Source of the DNA: JALHMI01 sp964598535
GTDB taxonomy: Bacteria; Planctomycetota; Planctomycetia; Pirellulales; PALSA-1355
Length of the DNA stretch: 64,000 nucleotides
Reading direction: 5' to 3'
Assembly: GCA_964598535.1 (NCBI GenBank)
Contig: CAZRCI010000017.1
Coordinates: forward strand, 1-64,000
The position numbers and the translations under genes were made by a program. Below the pieces are notes generated by a model that was not told the DNA's origin, did not search any database, and saw only the letters and a list, made by a program, of their open reading frames with translations. The first letter of the stretch is position 1. Every line of letters starts with the position of its first letter. This document shows, in pieces, positions 52,878-61,890 of the stretch.

Positions 52878-53870
52878 CTATTTTTTCTCCAGCACCCAGA
52901 TATTCCGGTAACGGACCGGATCGCCGTGGTCTTGGAGGAAGATCGGACCGGGCTCGGAGCCTTCGGCCACGGGCGCGGCCGTCGTGGTTTGGGGCAGTTC
53001 CACGTCGTCGTGAATCACTTCGCCGTTGTGTTTCACCGTGATTCGGGCGCTCTTTACTTTTTTGTCGCCATCGTACTCGGCCGCCGTGAAGTCGATATCG
53101 TACGTCTGCCAGGCGAGCGGCGGATAGCAGAGGTTCATGTCCGGTGCTTTGATGCTATAGATACCGCCACACTCGTTATCCTCACCTTTGAGGCCGAACG
53201 AATCGAGCATCTGTACTTCGTAGCGGCCTTGCAGGTAGCAGCCGCTATTGCCGCGCGATTGTTCGCGCGACTCGGGCATGAACGGCAGTTGAAACTCGAC
53301 ATGCAGCGTGCAACTGCCAAACTTCTGCTTGCTGGTCGCGCCGGCGGCCAAGGTGCCGTCGTCGTTGAGCTTGCCCCCTTCGAAGGTGTCGGCCGATTTG
53401 CCGTCGAACAGCACGACGGCTCCCGCGGGCGGTTCGGCGCCGAGTGTCGGGCTCTTGCGTTCCGTCTTCTTGAGCTCGGCCAGCACCGATTGGTCGGGAC
53501 CAAGGATCTTCAGCTCCCCGTCTTTGATCTCGGCGCGGCCATCGTTCGAGCCGAACACCACGCGATCGTCTTTCCGCTCGCCGCCGACGTCGAACTTGCC
53601 CTCGCCGAGCCAGCCGCCGCCCGGCAAGCCGCCCATGTAGGCCACGGCATGAAACTTTCCGCCGCCGCGGGCGATCACCTGCACGCCGACCGGAATCACT
53701 TCACCACCCGGATCCTTGATCTCACCGACATATTCCCCCTGGATGGCGAAATCCGGATCGTCGGGGCCGGAGACCTTTTCGCCCGAGGCAAACGTCGCGT
53801 TTGCAGCAAACAGCAGAACCGCAAGAAACAAACTGGCGAATCGAAGGTGCGCGAGCATGAGTTTTCTCAT
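52878..53870 (-). CDS. Exported DUF1080 (3-keto-disaccharide hydrolase-like) protein
   Basis: 330 residues from the ATG at 53870 (ATG 53858 also possible); a signal peptide follows (LAHLRFASLFLAVLLFAANATFA). The second half is the DUF1080 concanavalin-like fold: LFDGKSADTFEG, CTLHVEFQLPFMPESREQSRGNSGCYLQGRYEVQMLDSFG and the end GPIFLQDHGDPVRYRNIWVLE, all typical. The first half has GEYVGEIKDPGGEVIPVGVQVIARG..., a domain I cannot name. The family is very large in planctomycetes, periplasmic, and associated with polysaccharide breakdown (3-keto-glucoside hydrolase activity known for some). Divergent from the sialate-esterase gene. Confidence 0.88.
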   Translation of the reverse strand: MRKLMLAHLRFASLFLAVLLFAANATFASGEKVSGPDDPDFAIQGEYVGEIKDPGGEVIPVGVQVIARGGGKFHAVAYMGGLPGGGWLGEGKFDVGGERKDDRVVFGSNDGRAEIKDGELKILGPDQSVLAELKKTERKSPTLGAEPPAGAVVLFDGKSADTFEGGKLNDDGTLAAGATSKQKFGSCTLHVEFQLPFMPESREQSRGNSGCYLQGRYEVQMLDSFGLKGEDNECGGIYSIKAPDMNLCYPPLAWQTYDIDFTAAEYDGDKKVKSARITVKHNGEVIHDDVELPQTTTAAPVAEGSEPGPIFLQDHGDPVRYRNIWVLEKK

Positions 53871-54054
53871 CGGAGAGCGGGATCGTGGCGGGTTGGTAAC
53901 AGAATCCGCCCATTTTCGGCAGGCCGGCGGCGGACCGCAAGTGGATGGCGTGCAAGGCCCGGAAAAACGGGGTAAGATTTCGAGCGTTTTGCAACAGGGA
54001 CGCGACAAAGACGTACCGAGGTCTCAACCGGTTTTTCCATCAGGAGTGGATTTC

Positions 54055-55461
54055 ATGCTGATTCGCGCATCGTTTCGGTTTGCCGCGATCTTTGCGACGC
54101 TGGCGGCCGTCGCCGCCACGGCTCGGGCCGCCGTTCAGACGCACGCGCTGTTTTCGGACAACGCCGTGTTGCAACAAAAGGTCAAGCTGCCCGTCTGGGG
54201 CACGACCGATAGCACCGCCCCGGTCAAGGTCAGCCTGGCCGGACAGGAGAAGGAGGCCGCGCCCGCGGACGGCAAGTGGCGCGTCGAGTTCGAGCCGTTG
54301 CCAGCCGGCGGTCCGCACGTGCTCACCGTCAGCCAGGGAGAGGACAAGCTCGAACGCAAGAACATCTTGATCGGCGAGGTCTGGCTGTGCGGCGGCCAGT
54401 CGAACATGCAGTGGCCGCTCAACCGCAGCGAGAATCACGAGGCCGCTGCCTCCGCTTCGGCCGATGACAAGCTGCGCTTGATCACCGTGCCCCGCGAACG
54501 CGACTCGGTCGCGCGCGAGAATGTCAACGCCGCCTGGGTCGTCGCCGGTCCGGACACCACGCCCGAGTTCTCGGCCGTGGGTTACTACTTGGGCCGCGAC
54601 TTGCGCAAAGCGCTGCAGGTGCCGGTCGGTTTGATCTCGTCGAACGTCGGCGGCACCGCGGCCGAGGAATGGATCGCTCCCAAGACGCTCGCCGCGCACC
54701 AGGAGCTCGAAGGCACCTTTACGCCCGAAGGCGGATCAGGACAACTCTACAACGCGATGATCGCGCCGCTGGCGAGCTTTCCGGTCGCCGGCACGATCTG
54801 GTATCAGGGTGAATCGAACGCCGGCCGCGCCGTGCATTATCAGAAATTGCTGCCTGCGATGATCGAAAGCTGGCGCGAGACGTTCCATAACGCCGAGATG
54901 CCGTTCTTGATCGTGCAGATCGCCCCCTACGACCGCGAGCGAGCCTACTCACCCGATACGATCTGGGCCGAAATTCGCGAAGCGCAGCGGCAGATCGTCA
55001 AACGCGTGCCCAAAACGGCGCTGGCCGTGACGATCGATGTGGGCGACGAACAGGATATCCACCCGCAAAAGAAAGAGCCGGTGGGCGCGCGGTTGGCCCT
55101 GGCGGCACGCGCCATTGGTTACGGCGAAGCGTTGGAATTCTCGGGGCCAACTTTTGAGAAGAGCACCATTGCCGGCAACCAGATGCGGCTGTCGTTTGGA
55201 CATCTGGGCGGCGGGCTGGTGGCCAAGGACGGCCCGCTGGTAGGCTTCACCATTGCGGGCGACGACCAGAAGTTTCATCCGGCCGAGGCCGTGATCGAAG
55301 GGGACGAAATTGTCGTTTCCAGCGGCAAGGTGGCTGCGCCGGTCGCCGTGCGCTATGCGTGGCTCGCCTTTCCGACGGGCAATCTTTGGAACCAAGCCGG
55401 GCTGCCGGCTTCGCCCTTCCGCACGGATGACTTTCCGCTGACGACGCAGAACAACAAGTAA
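54055..55461 (+). CDS. Sialate O-acetylesterase-like exported esterase
   Basis: 468 residues from the ATG at 54055, chosen for CAGGAG upstream and the signal peptide (FRFAAIFATLAAVAATARA). SGNH/SASA type: GEVWLCGGQSNMQWPL (nucleophile Ser), GTIWYQGESNA and the catalytic His in DEQDIHPQKK. An immunoglobulin-like N-terminal part (ALFSDNAVLQQKVKLPVWG) and a C-terminal beta domain frame it. By family it deacetylates sugars such as sialic acids or plant and algal xylans outside the cytoplasm. With the divergent DUF1080 gene (184 bp apart) it suggests a small glycan-use locus. Confidence 0.92.
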   Translation: MLIRASFRFAAIFATLAAVAATARAAVQTHALFSDNAVLQQKVKLPVWGTTDSTAPVKVSLAGQEKEAAPADGKWRVEFEPLPAGGPHVLTVSQGEDKLERKNILIGEVWLCGGQSNMQWPLNRSENHEAAASASADDKLRLITVPRERDSVARENVNAAWVVAGPDTTPEFSAVGYYLGRDLRKALQVPVGLISSNVGGTAAEEWIAPKTLAAHQELEGTFTPEGGSGQLYNAMIAPLASFPVAGTIWYQGESNAGRAVHYQKLLPAMIESWRETFHNAEMPFLIVQIAPYDRERAYSPDTIWAEIREAQRQIVKRVPKTALAVTIDVGDEQDIHPQKKEPVGARLALAARAIGYGEALEFSGPTFEKSTIAGNQMRLSFGHLGGGLVAKDGPLVGFTIAGDDQKFHPAEAVIEGDEIVVSSGKVAAPVAVRYAWLAFPTGNLWNQAGLPASPFRTDDFPLTTQNNK

Positions 55462-55488
55462 GCGGGGGGAGACCCTTTGCAATCGAGC

Positions 55489-55530
55489 CACGAGGGGCAC
55501 TGCCGGCGCGGTCTGGCGGTGCCCCTCGTG
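55489..55530 (+). terminator. Terminator after the sialate-esterase gene
   Basis: A 16-bp stem (55489-55504/55515-55530, one G-U pair) begins 27 nt after the stop and is followed by CGTTT. Confidence 0.65.
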
Positions 55531-55714
55531 CGTTTCCGGAACCGCGTGTGGATAACCTGACGGCAATGCTGTATTGATAAGGAAGGTGGGCTGGCGCGAT
55601 ACGCTGGCCGGCGCGTCGTCATTTGGCGAGCCGTACGGAGCCCTTTGGCTCCGTGCCTGGCGAGGGACGTCGGGAGGGGTTGTTTCCGGCTGCTAAAAGT
55701 ATTTGAGTTTTTCC

Positions 55715-56731
55715 ATGCACGAAACGCTCGCGGCGCTGTACGACTTTCGCCTGTCCGGCTTCGGGACATGGTTCGTCATGGCGTATGCGGTCGTTCTCGG
55801 CGGATCGCTGGGAAGCTTTCTGAACGTCGTGGCGTACCGCCTGCCGCTCGGCATGAACCTCAGTCGGCCGGGCTCGCGCTGCCCCAAATGCCGCCGGCCC
55901 ATTCGCCCGTGGCACAATCTGCCGGTGCTTGGTTGGCTGCTGCTGCGCGGGCGATGCCGCGACTGTGGAGCGAAAATCTCGCAGCGTTATCCAATGGTCG
56001 AGCTATTGGTGGCCGTCGCGAGCGGCATCGTCTGTTGGAAGTCGTTGGTTCCCGAGTTCGACGGCGAGACCGTGAGCTATTCGCTTAACGTCATCGCGTT
56101 GCTGTTGCGATTGTGTTTGATTTATTTGTTGTTCTGTAGCGCGCTGTTGGAATTCGACGGCAATCGCCTGCCGTTGCAGTTGAATTACGGCGCGGCGCTC
56201 GTTTTGTCGGCCGGCGCTCTGCTACTGCCGGAGCTACGTCCGCCGCAGCCGTTCTCCGAGCAAGCGCTGCCGCCGGTGAGCGTGCTCGTTGTTCCGTTGA
56301 CGGCGGCGATCGTGCTGGGGTTGTTGAGTTGGCCGATCCTGCTCGTGCCCCCCGCGGGCACGGCCGCGAGCGCCGTGGCCCGAATCTGCTTGTTGGTTTT
56401 TTTCGCGTTTGTGTTGGGAGGTCTGGCGACCATGATCGCCGCTCCGGCAGCGGCAGCGTTGATGCTGGCCAGCATCACGGGGCGCTATTTCTGGCCGCCC
56501 TTACGGCGATTCGGCTGGGCGTGTTCGCTCGGGCTCGTTACGCTGGTGTGGTTCGCGCTGGCCGGACCCAAGCTGGGCGCGAACGACGAGTTTTTCTTCC
56601 ATGACCTGTTTGCGTGGATTCCAGACATTCGCGGGATCTTGGTGCCGATGGGCCTGTTGACCGCGATGCTGGCCGTCGTCGGACGGCTGGTACACGGGGT
56701 GCTCGCGGCCGACACGCGCTCGACCCACTGA
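55715..56731 (+). CDS. Prepilin peptidase-like protein with cysteine cluster but no GxGD motif
   Basis: 338 residues from the ATG at 55715 (TTG 55703 is the other choice). The N-terminal part is like PilD: LGSFLNVVAYRLPLGMNLSRPGSRCPKCRRPIRPWHNLPVLGWLLLRGRCRDCGAKISQRYPMVELLVA, with the two CxxC pairs. Several membrane helices follow. The first peptidase Asp may be in LEFDGNRLP, but the second (GxGD) is missing where it should stand (region FVLGGLATMIAAPAAAALM). So the leader-cleaving activity is doubtful, while a fold or methyltransferase role may remain. First gene of an operon with MBL, LOG and SDR genes. Confidence 0.8.
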   Translation: MHETLAALYDFRLSGFGTWFVMAYAVVLGGSLGSFLNVVAYRLPLGMNLSRPGSRCPKCRRPIRPWHNLPVLGWLLLRGRCRDCGAKISQRYPMVELLVAVASGIVCWKSLVPEFDGETVSYSLNVIALLLRLCLIYLLFCSALLEFDGNRLPLQLNYGAALVLSAGALLLPELRPPQPFSEQALPPVSVLVVPLTAAIVLGLLSWPILLVPPAGTAASAVARICLLVFFAFVLGGLATMIAAPAAAALMLASITGRYFWPPLRRFGWACSLGLVTLVWFALAGPKLGANDEFFFHDLFAWIPDIRGILVPMGLLTAMLAVVGRLVHGVLAADTRSTH

Positions 56732-56740
56732 GAGAAACGC

Positions 56741-58135
56741 ATGGCATCGCTCGCATTTCATGGCGCCGCGGAGACCGTGACCGGCTCCAAGTATTTGCTG
56801 GAATCCGACGATTCGCGGGTACTCATCGACTGCGGCCTGTTCCAGGGCCTGAAGGAACTTCGACTACGGAACTGGCAGCCGCTGCCGTTCTCGCCCGCGA
56901 GCATCCAGGCGGTCGTGCTGACACACGCGCACATCGACCACATTGGTTATCTGCCACGGCTGGGGCGAGACGGTTTTCGCGGTCCGGTCTATGCCACGCC
57001 GGCCACCGAGTCGTTGGCCGAGCTGCTGCTTTTGGATTCGGCGCACAACCAGGAAGAAGAAGCCGAGTATGCCAACCGCAAGGGCTATTCGAAGCATCAT
57101 CCGGCCCTGCCGTTGTATACGGCGTTCGACGTTAAGCGGGCGATGAGCAGCTTTCGGAGCGTGCATCGCGAGACGTGGTTCGAGCCGGCTCGCGGCATCC
57201 GCGTGCGCTATCACGACACGGGACACTTGCTCGGCTCGTCGATGATCGAAGCCGAAGTGCAGTCTGCGGGGCGGCCGTTACGAATCGTATTCTCGGGCGA
57301 TGTCGGCCGCTACGGAGCCCCCTTGTACCACGACCCTCAACCTCCGCCGGCCTGCGATTATCTGGTATGCGAAAGCACCTATGGCAATCGCGAGCATCCG
57401 CCGCTCGACGTGCTCGAACAACTTACCGAGGTCGTGCACAACGCGATCGCCCGCGGCGGGGTGATGCTGATGGCGTCGTTCGCGGTTGGCCGGGCTCAGC
57501 AACTCATCTATCTGCTCCAAGTTCTCATGGAGGAGGGGCGGATTCCTCAAATTCCGGTCGTGCTCGACAGTCCGATGGCCGCGGCCGGCATGGAGATCTA
57601 TCGCTACTACGCTTCGGAGCACGACCTGTCCGAGGGGCTCGCCGTGCGGCCGGATTTTCAGTTCAGTCTCGATCGGGTGCAAATTATCACCAGCGTCGCG
57701 CAGTCCAAGGCGGTCAACAAGCTAAAAGGACCGGGCGTCATCATTTCTTCTTCGGGCATGATGACCGGCGGCCGCATCTTGCATCACTTGCGCAACCGAT
57801 TGCCCGACCGCAAAAACACGATCGTACTCGGCGGGTTCATGGCCGCCGGCACGCGCGGGCGGGCCTTGCAAGAAGGCGCGCGCACGATTCGCATCTTCGG
57901 GGCGGACGTGCCCGTGCGGGCCGCGGTCGTCGAGATGTCCCAGCTTAGCGGCCACGCGGGGCATGCGGAGCTGTTGTGGTGGCTGGCGCCGCTCCCCGCG
58001 CCCCGGCAAGTGTTCCTGACGCATGGCGAGCTGGCCAGTGCCACGGCGTTGGCCAGCGAGCTGCGCGCGAGCCGCGGTTGGAACACGCTTGTGCCGCGTA
58101 TGGGGCAAGTTGTCGAACTCAATCATGCCACGTGA
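56741..58135 (+). CDS. MBL-fold beta-CASP RNase-like metallohydrolase
   Basis: 464 residues. Metallo-beta-lactamase core with HAHIDHIGYLP (motif II), the metal Asp in FSGDVG, VCESTYGNREH, beta-CASP region with MASFAVGRAQQLIYLL and VVLDSPMAAAGMEIY, SGMMTGGR, LSGHAGHAEL and FLTHGE. This layout belongs to archaeal/bacterial CPSF73-like RNases. It probably cuts or trims RNA. It begins 9 bp after the prepilin-peptidase-like gene and is followed by the LOG gene at 58143. Confidence 0.93.
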   Translation: MASLAFHGAAETVTGSKYLLESDDSRVLIDCGLFQGLKELRLRNWQPLPFSPASIQAVVLTHAHIDHIGYLPRLGRDGFRGPVYATPATESLAELLLLDSAHNQEEEAEYANRKGYSKHHPALPLYTAFDVKRAMSSFRSVHRETWFEPARGIRVRYHDTGHLLGSSMIEAEVQSAGRPLRIVFSGDVGRYGAPLYHDPQPPPACDYLVCESTYGNREHPPLDVLEQLTEVVHNAIARGGVMLMASFAVGRAQQLIYLLQVLMEEGRIPQIPVVLDSPMAAAGMEIYRYYASEHDLSEGLAVRPDFQFSLDRVQIITSVAQSKAVNKLKGPGVIISSSGMMTGGRILHHLRNRLPDRKNTIVLGGFMAAGTRGRALQEGARTIRIFGADVPVRAAVVEMSQLSGHAGHAELLWWLAPLPAPRQVFLTHGELASATALASELRASRGWNTLVPRMGQVVELNHAT

Positions 58136-58142
58136 GCCCGCC

Positions 58143-58979
58143 ATGCAGCGAAACGTTCCAGACGTCCAACAAATCATGGATTCGCCGAGCTACGTGCTGG
58201 CCGAACGCGACCTGGACCTGCTGGCCAGCGATGAGCTGCGTCCCGTGCGCTTGCAGTTAGAACTGCTCAAGCCGGAGTTGACGTTGGACGGCAAGGGTAT
58301 CCAATCGACGATCGTCGTGTTTGGCAGCACGCGGATTCTCGATCGTCCGCTGTTGGAAGAAAAGCAGCGTTTGCTTGTCGAGGCCTTGCTCTCGGCCCCG
58401 GCCGACGACCTGCTCAAGCGGGAGTTGGAACGCACCGAGCGGCTGCTCGCCAAGCAGCACTATTATCAAGAAGCCCGGCAGTTCGCGGCGATCGTCTCGC
58501 AACGTGCGCCCGCGGCGGGGCAGCACTTTGTAATCGTCACGGGCGGCGGCCCCGGAATCATGGAAGCGGCCAATCGCGGCGCGTGGGACGCCGAAGCGCC
58601 CTCGATCGGACTGAATATCACGTTGCCGCTCGAGCAGGTGCCAAACCCTTACATCACGCCCGAGCTTTGCTTCCAGTTTCACTACTTCGCGCTTCGCAAA
58701 ATGCACTTTCTGCTGCGCGCTCGGGCGCTGGTCGTCTTTCCTGGCGGATTCGGCACGATCGACGAGTTGTTCGACGCGCTCACCCTGCGACAGACGCGCC
58801 GGATGCAGGAAATTCCGATCATCATGTACGGCCGCGAATATTGGGAACAGGTGATCAACTTTCAGTTTCTGGCCGATGAAGGAACCATCTCGGACGAAGA
58901 CCTTCAGCTCATGCGCTACGCCGACACGCCGGAACAAATCTGGCGGCAGATCGCCGAATTTCACGGATTCACGCCATGA
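58143..58979 (+). CDS. LOG-family (TIGR00730) phosphoribohydrolase-like protein
   Basis: 278 residues from the ATG at 58143; ATG 58125 would overlap the preceding gene. It has STIVVFGSTRILD, VTGGGPGIMEAANRGA and VVFPGGFGTIDELFDALT (the PGGxGTxxE motif). The family cleaves nucleoside monophosphates to ribose-5-P and base; an N-terminal extension of about 90 residues differs from plant LOG. Members labelled lysine decarboxylase are misnamed. It ends in an ATGA overlap with the SDR gene, so it is translationally coupled. Confidence 0.9.
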   Translation: MQRNVPDVQQIMDSPSYVLAERDLDLLASDELRPVRLQLELLKPELTLDGKGIQSTIVVFGSTRILDRPLLEEKQRLLVEALLSAPADDLLKRELERTERLLAKQHYYQEARQFAAIVSQRAPAAGQHFVIVTGGGPGIMEAANRGAWDAEAPSIGLNITLPLEQVPNPYITPELCFQFHYFALRKMHFLLRARALVVFPGGFGTIDELFDALTLRQTRRMQEIPIIMYGREYWEQVINFQFLADEGTISDEDLQLMRYADTPEQIWRQIAEFHGFTP

Positions 58980-59761
58980 ATGGCAACGCCCCCATCAAGA
59001 CCGACGCGTCCGCTCCCGTGGTGCTTGTGACCGGCGCGGGCCGCCGCGTAGGGCTCGACCTCGCAGGCGCCATCGCCCGGCGCGGCTGCCGGGTGGCGCT
59101 CCATGCGCATGCGTCGCGCGAGAACGCCGAGAAGACCGCGGCCGAGCTTACCGCCTTGGGCTGCGAAGCGATCGCGGTGGCTGCGGATCTGCGCGATCCC
59201 GATGCTACGCAGGCAATGGTCGAACGCGTCGCGGCCCATTTTGGACGTATTGACGGGCTCGTAAACAATGCCGCGATTTGGGAATCGAAGCCGCTCGACG
59301 CCGTGACGCCCGAGGACGTTCGTCGACACTTTGAGATCAATACGCTGGGTACGTTCGTCTGCGCGCAGCAGGTTGGCCTGCTGATGTGCGCACAACCGGA
59401 AGGAGGCGCGATCGTCAACATCGGCGATTGGGCCGTCGAGCGGCCTTATCAAGATCATGCCGCGTATTTTATTGCCAAGGGCTCCATTCCCACGCTAACC
59501 CGCGCGCTGGCCGTTGAGCTTGCCCTGCGCAACCCACGCGTACGCGTCAACGCCGTGTTGCCGGGCCCGATCTTGATGCCCGAGGGAACCTCGTCCGACG
59601 AACGTCGGCGCGTAGTCGACGCAACGCTGGTCAAACGGTGGGGAACGGTCGAAGAACTTGCCGAGGCCGTCTGGCTGCTGCTGACCAATCGGTTCATCAC
59701 CGGGGTTTGCCTGCCGGTCGATGGCGGCCGCGGCGTATATGCTCCGAGCGACAGTCGCTAA
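58976..59761 (+). CDS. SDR-family oxidoreductase (pteridine-reductase-like)
   Basis: 261 residues, start overlapping the previous stop (ATGA). Cofactor motif VTGAGRRVGLDLA (the GAGRRVG variant is typical of FolM/pteridine reductases, NADPH-type), NNAAIWES, and catalytic YFIAKGS. Likely reduces a pteridine or similar substrate; folate-type role is inference. Last gene of the 55715-59761 operon. Confidence 0.88.
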   Translation: MNGNAPIKTDASAPVVLVTGAGRRVGLDLAGAIARRGCRVALHAHASRENAEKTAAELTALGCEAIAVAADLRDPDATQAMVERVAAHFGRIDGLVNNAAIWESKPLDAVTPEDVRRHFEINTLGTFVCAQQVGLLMCAQPEGGAIVNIGDWAVERPYQDHAAYFIAKGSIPTLTRALAVELALRNPRVRVNAVLPGPILMPEGTSSDERRRVVDATLVKRWGTVEELAEAVWLLLTNRFITGVCLPVDGGRGVYAPSDSR

Positions 59762-60160
59762 ATAGCGAGCGGTTTTTGAACGCTCGAATTATTAAATCTT
59801 GCCAAAATAGGCGAGCTGCGTTGCCTGGAGGGCTGGCGGCTGGTAGCCTTGTTTGGCAGTAAGAGTTCGATTCCCAATCGCGCGAGCCAACGTGTTCCGC
59901 TCGGAGCTATCGATGGTTTGTGGAAAAACCGCGCGGACCGCGGTCGGACGGGATTCTTCGAATGGATCGGGCGTCATACGTTTAAACGCTCGGCCGGGCC
60001 GCATTTCGACGCGATGCCTTCCCACCCGTAAACCAACCAAACGTCGAGTGAATCGATTCGCCGCGTGATTGCTCATGGCGTGCAGCATGGTTTGCCGCTC
60101 GCCATAAAGGCACTTCCCGAAGGCAATCGACAGAGCACCAGGGTCGGCAGGCGCCGCACG
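59762..60160. other. Intergenic region between SDR and CHAD genes
   Basis: 399 bp. 59769-59789 holds a 6-bp hairpin (CGAGCG/CGCTCG) that may end the SDR operon. An open frame runs across most of it, but no start has a ribosome binding site and composition gives no support. A tRNA-like string (GTTCGATTCCC near 59866) was examined and rejected. The CHAD frame is also open from 60065. Confidence 0.4.
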
Positions 60161-61120
60161 ATGGCACGCAACACCAAATGGGTCGAAGGGCTGCCCGAGG
60201 AATCGGTCGAGTTGGTTGCGCGCCGAGCGCTGTCGGTGCGTCTGGGCCGGTTGTGGCACTTTCTCGAACAGGCTGTCGTCCACGAGGGGCGGCAAATCGA
60301 GGACGTGCATCAATTGCGGGTTTTCACGCGGCGGTCGGCCGCGGCAATCCAGATCTTCGATCGTTGGCTTCCCAAGCGGCGCGGCCGCTGGATGCGGAAG
60401 CAGCTCAAACACATTCGCCGCGCGGCCGGCGAAGCCCGCGATCTGGACGTTCTGCGCTCGCGTTGGAGCACCGAGCTGGCCGAGCTTCCGGCCGGACAAA
60501 TGGCGATCCTGGTGGAACAAGTGAAACGCCGCCGGCGCCGCGCGCAGTGGCCGATCGAAGACGCGTTTCATAGGCTGTCCAGCAAGCGGTTTCCGCGCCG
60601 CGCCCGCAAGCTGACGAAACGCATTCGCGATCGCGGCTCCCGGGAAAACGCCAGCCCCGATCGCCTGCTGGACGTGGCCCGTTCTTCGCTGGCAGAACTG
60701 CTGGTTCCGTACTTCAAGGCGGCCGAGAGCACGTTTGCCGATCCGGCCGAGTTGCACGAATTTCGCATTGCCAGCAAGCACGTGCGCTATGCAATGGAGC
60801 TTTTTGCCGGGGCGTTTGACGACAGCTTCCGCCAGCAACTCTATCCGCGGGTGGCCGACTTGCAGGACCGGCTGGGAAAGATCAACGATCACGTCACGGC
60901 GCTGGCCTATTTGACGGCCTGGTACGACAAGACCGAAGCCGTGGCCGTGCGCCAAGCGATCGAAGCCGGGATGCAAATCGAGCAACGAGCGCTCGACGAA
61001 AGCCAGCGCGCGTTTCTCGGCTGGTGGTCGTCCGAGAAACGCCAGGAGCTTCGCAGTCAGTTTGAGCGCTACGTGCCGCTCGACGTGTCTTGGGATCCCG
61101 CGATGGGCGAGCTCGCATAG
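60161..61120 (+). CDS. CHAD domain protein
   Basis: 319 residues from the ATG at 60161; the frame is open from GTG 60065 with no better signal. The whole protein is helical with the CHAD pattern of conserved histidines and charged residues: VHQLRVFTRRSAAAIQIFDRWLP, GEARDLDVLRSRW, LHEFRIASKHVRYAMELF and LQDRLGKINDHVTAL. CHAD domains bind polyphosphate and are often encoded near phosphate or triphosphatase enzymes; none is adjacent here (no CYTH). Cytoplasmic. Confidence 0.9.
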   Translation: MARNTKWVEGLPEESVELVARRALSVRLGRLWHFLEQAVVHEGRQIEDVHQLRVFTRRSAAAIQIFDRWLPKRRGRWMRKQLKHIRRAAGEARDLDVLRSRWSTELAELPAGQMAILVEQVKRRRRRAQWPIEDAFHRLSSKRFPRRARKLTKRIRDRGSRENASPDRLLDVARSSLAELLVPYFKAAESTFADPAELHEFRIASKHVRYAMELFAGAFDDSFRQQLYPRVADLQDRLGKINDHVTALAYLTAWYDKTEAVAVRQAIEAGMQIEQRALDESQRAFLGWWSSEKRQELRSQFERYVPLDVSWDPAMGELA

Positions 61121-61145
61121 TCTTTCCGCATTTGTGGCACAGGCG

Positions 61146-61595
61146 CTACTTCACGGTGCGTTTGATCGGTGACACGACCGACTGCATGAACCGTCCGCCA
61201 CTTTCGTACCAGCCGTACCGCGTAAAGCGGCACCAGGTGATGTCGATCAGGAAGCCGGCCCAAAGATGGTCCGAGGTTTCCAGCGACGCGATCATTCGCC
61301 GATGCGCGATGGGTTGCTGGTAGTAGAATCCCAGGCCGCGTTCCGAGAGGGTCTTGCCGACGACCGCCACCGATTCATCGATCGGAGAAAGTCCGTCCGG
61401 CCCCACGGGCGTGAGATACAGCAAATGCGGGTACGGGAATCGCTGGTCTTGCCGCCGTTCGATCACGTTTCCCTGCGGATACACCCCGACCAGAACTCCC
61501 CAGACCTGCTGACGGATGATCTGGTCACTTTGCGGGTTGGGTTCGAGGACCGGGGGAGGTGGCTGAATCTGCGGAAAGCAAACGCCTGCGCTCAT
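61146..61595 (-). CDS. PilZ-like domain protein
   Basis: 149 residues from the ATG at 61595. The middle reads like a PilZ domain: first motif ERRQDQRFPYPHLLYLTPVG (RxxxR, the c-di-GMP binding arginines), second motif GKTLSERGLGFYY, where the [DN]xSxxG motif has Thr in place of Asp/Asn. C-di-GMP binding is therefore possible but not sure. No membrane segment. Convergent with the CHAD gene, 25 bp apart. Confidence 0.65.
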   Translation of the reverse strand: MSAGVCFPQIQPPPPVLEPNPQSDQIIRQQVWGVLVGVYPQGNVIERRQDQRFPYPHLLYLTPVGPDGLSPIDESVAVVGKTLSERGLGFYYQQPIAHRRMIASLETSDHLWAGFLIDITWCRFTRYGWYESGGRFMQSVVSPIKRTVK

Positions 61596-61890
61596 GGAGT
61601 GGGTCCGCCTGTTGGTGATAAGAAGCAAAAACGATGGTGTTCTGCGCGGGAAACGCCGCGCGCGATGATCCCCGAATCGCTTACGAGTTATGAGAGGCCA
61701 GGAGCCGTGCGAAGGCCGCTTGAACAAACGGATGAATTGCTTTCCTGAATCGGTCTGCAACGAAGTGTGTGGCCTTGGGACCAGCGTGAAGAGAGGAAGT
61801 GCGCGCTGGCAGCCAAGGGATACCTACGTCGTAACCGCGCGGCTGTCAAAAAAAACGCCGGGTCGCTTTTTTCCGGAAGGACGCAGAACC

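Noticed and set aside
59855..59892. tRNA-like 3' end (GTTCGATTCCC followed by a CCA)
   Set aside because: The five bases on each side of TTCGATT do not pair as a T stem, and no acceptor, D or anticodon arm can be drawn upstream.
59853..60068. Open frame of 71 codons before the CHAD gene
   Set aside because: Arg-rich translation typical of non-coding GC-rich DNA, no ribosome binding site; kept only as intergenic.
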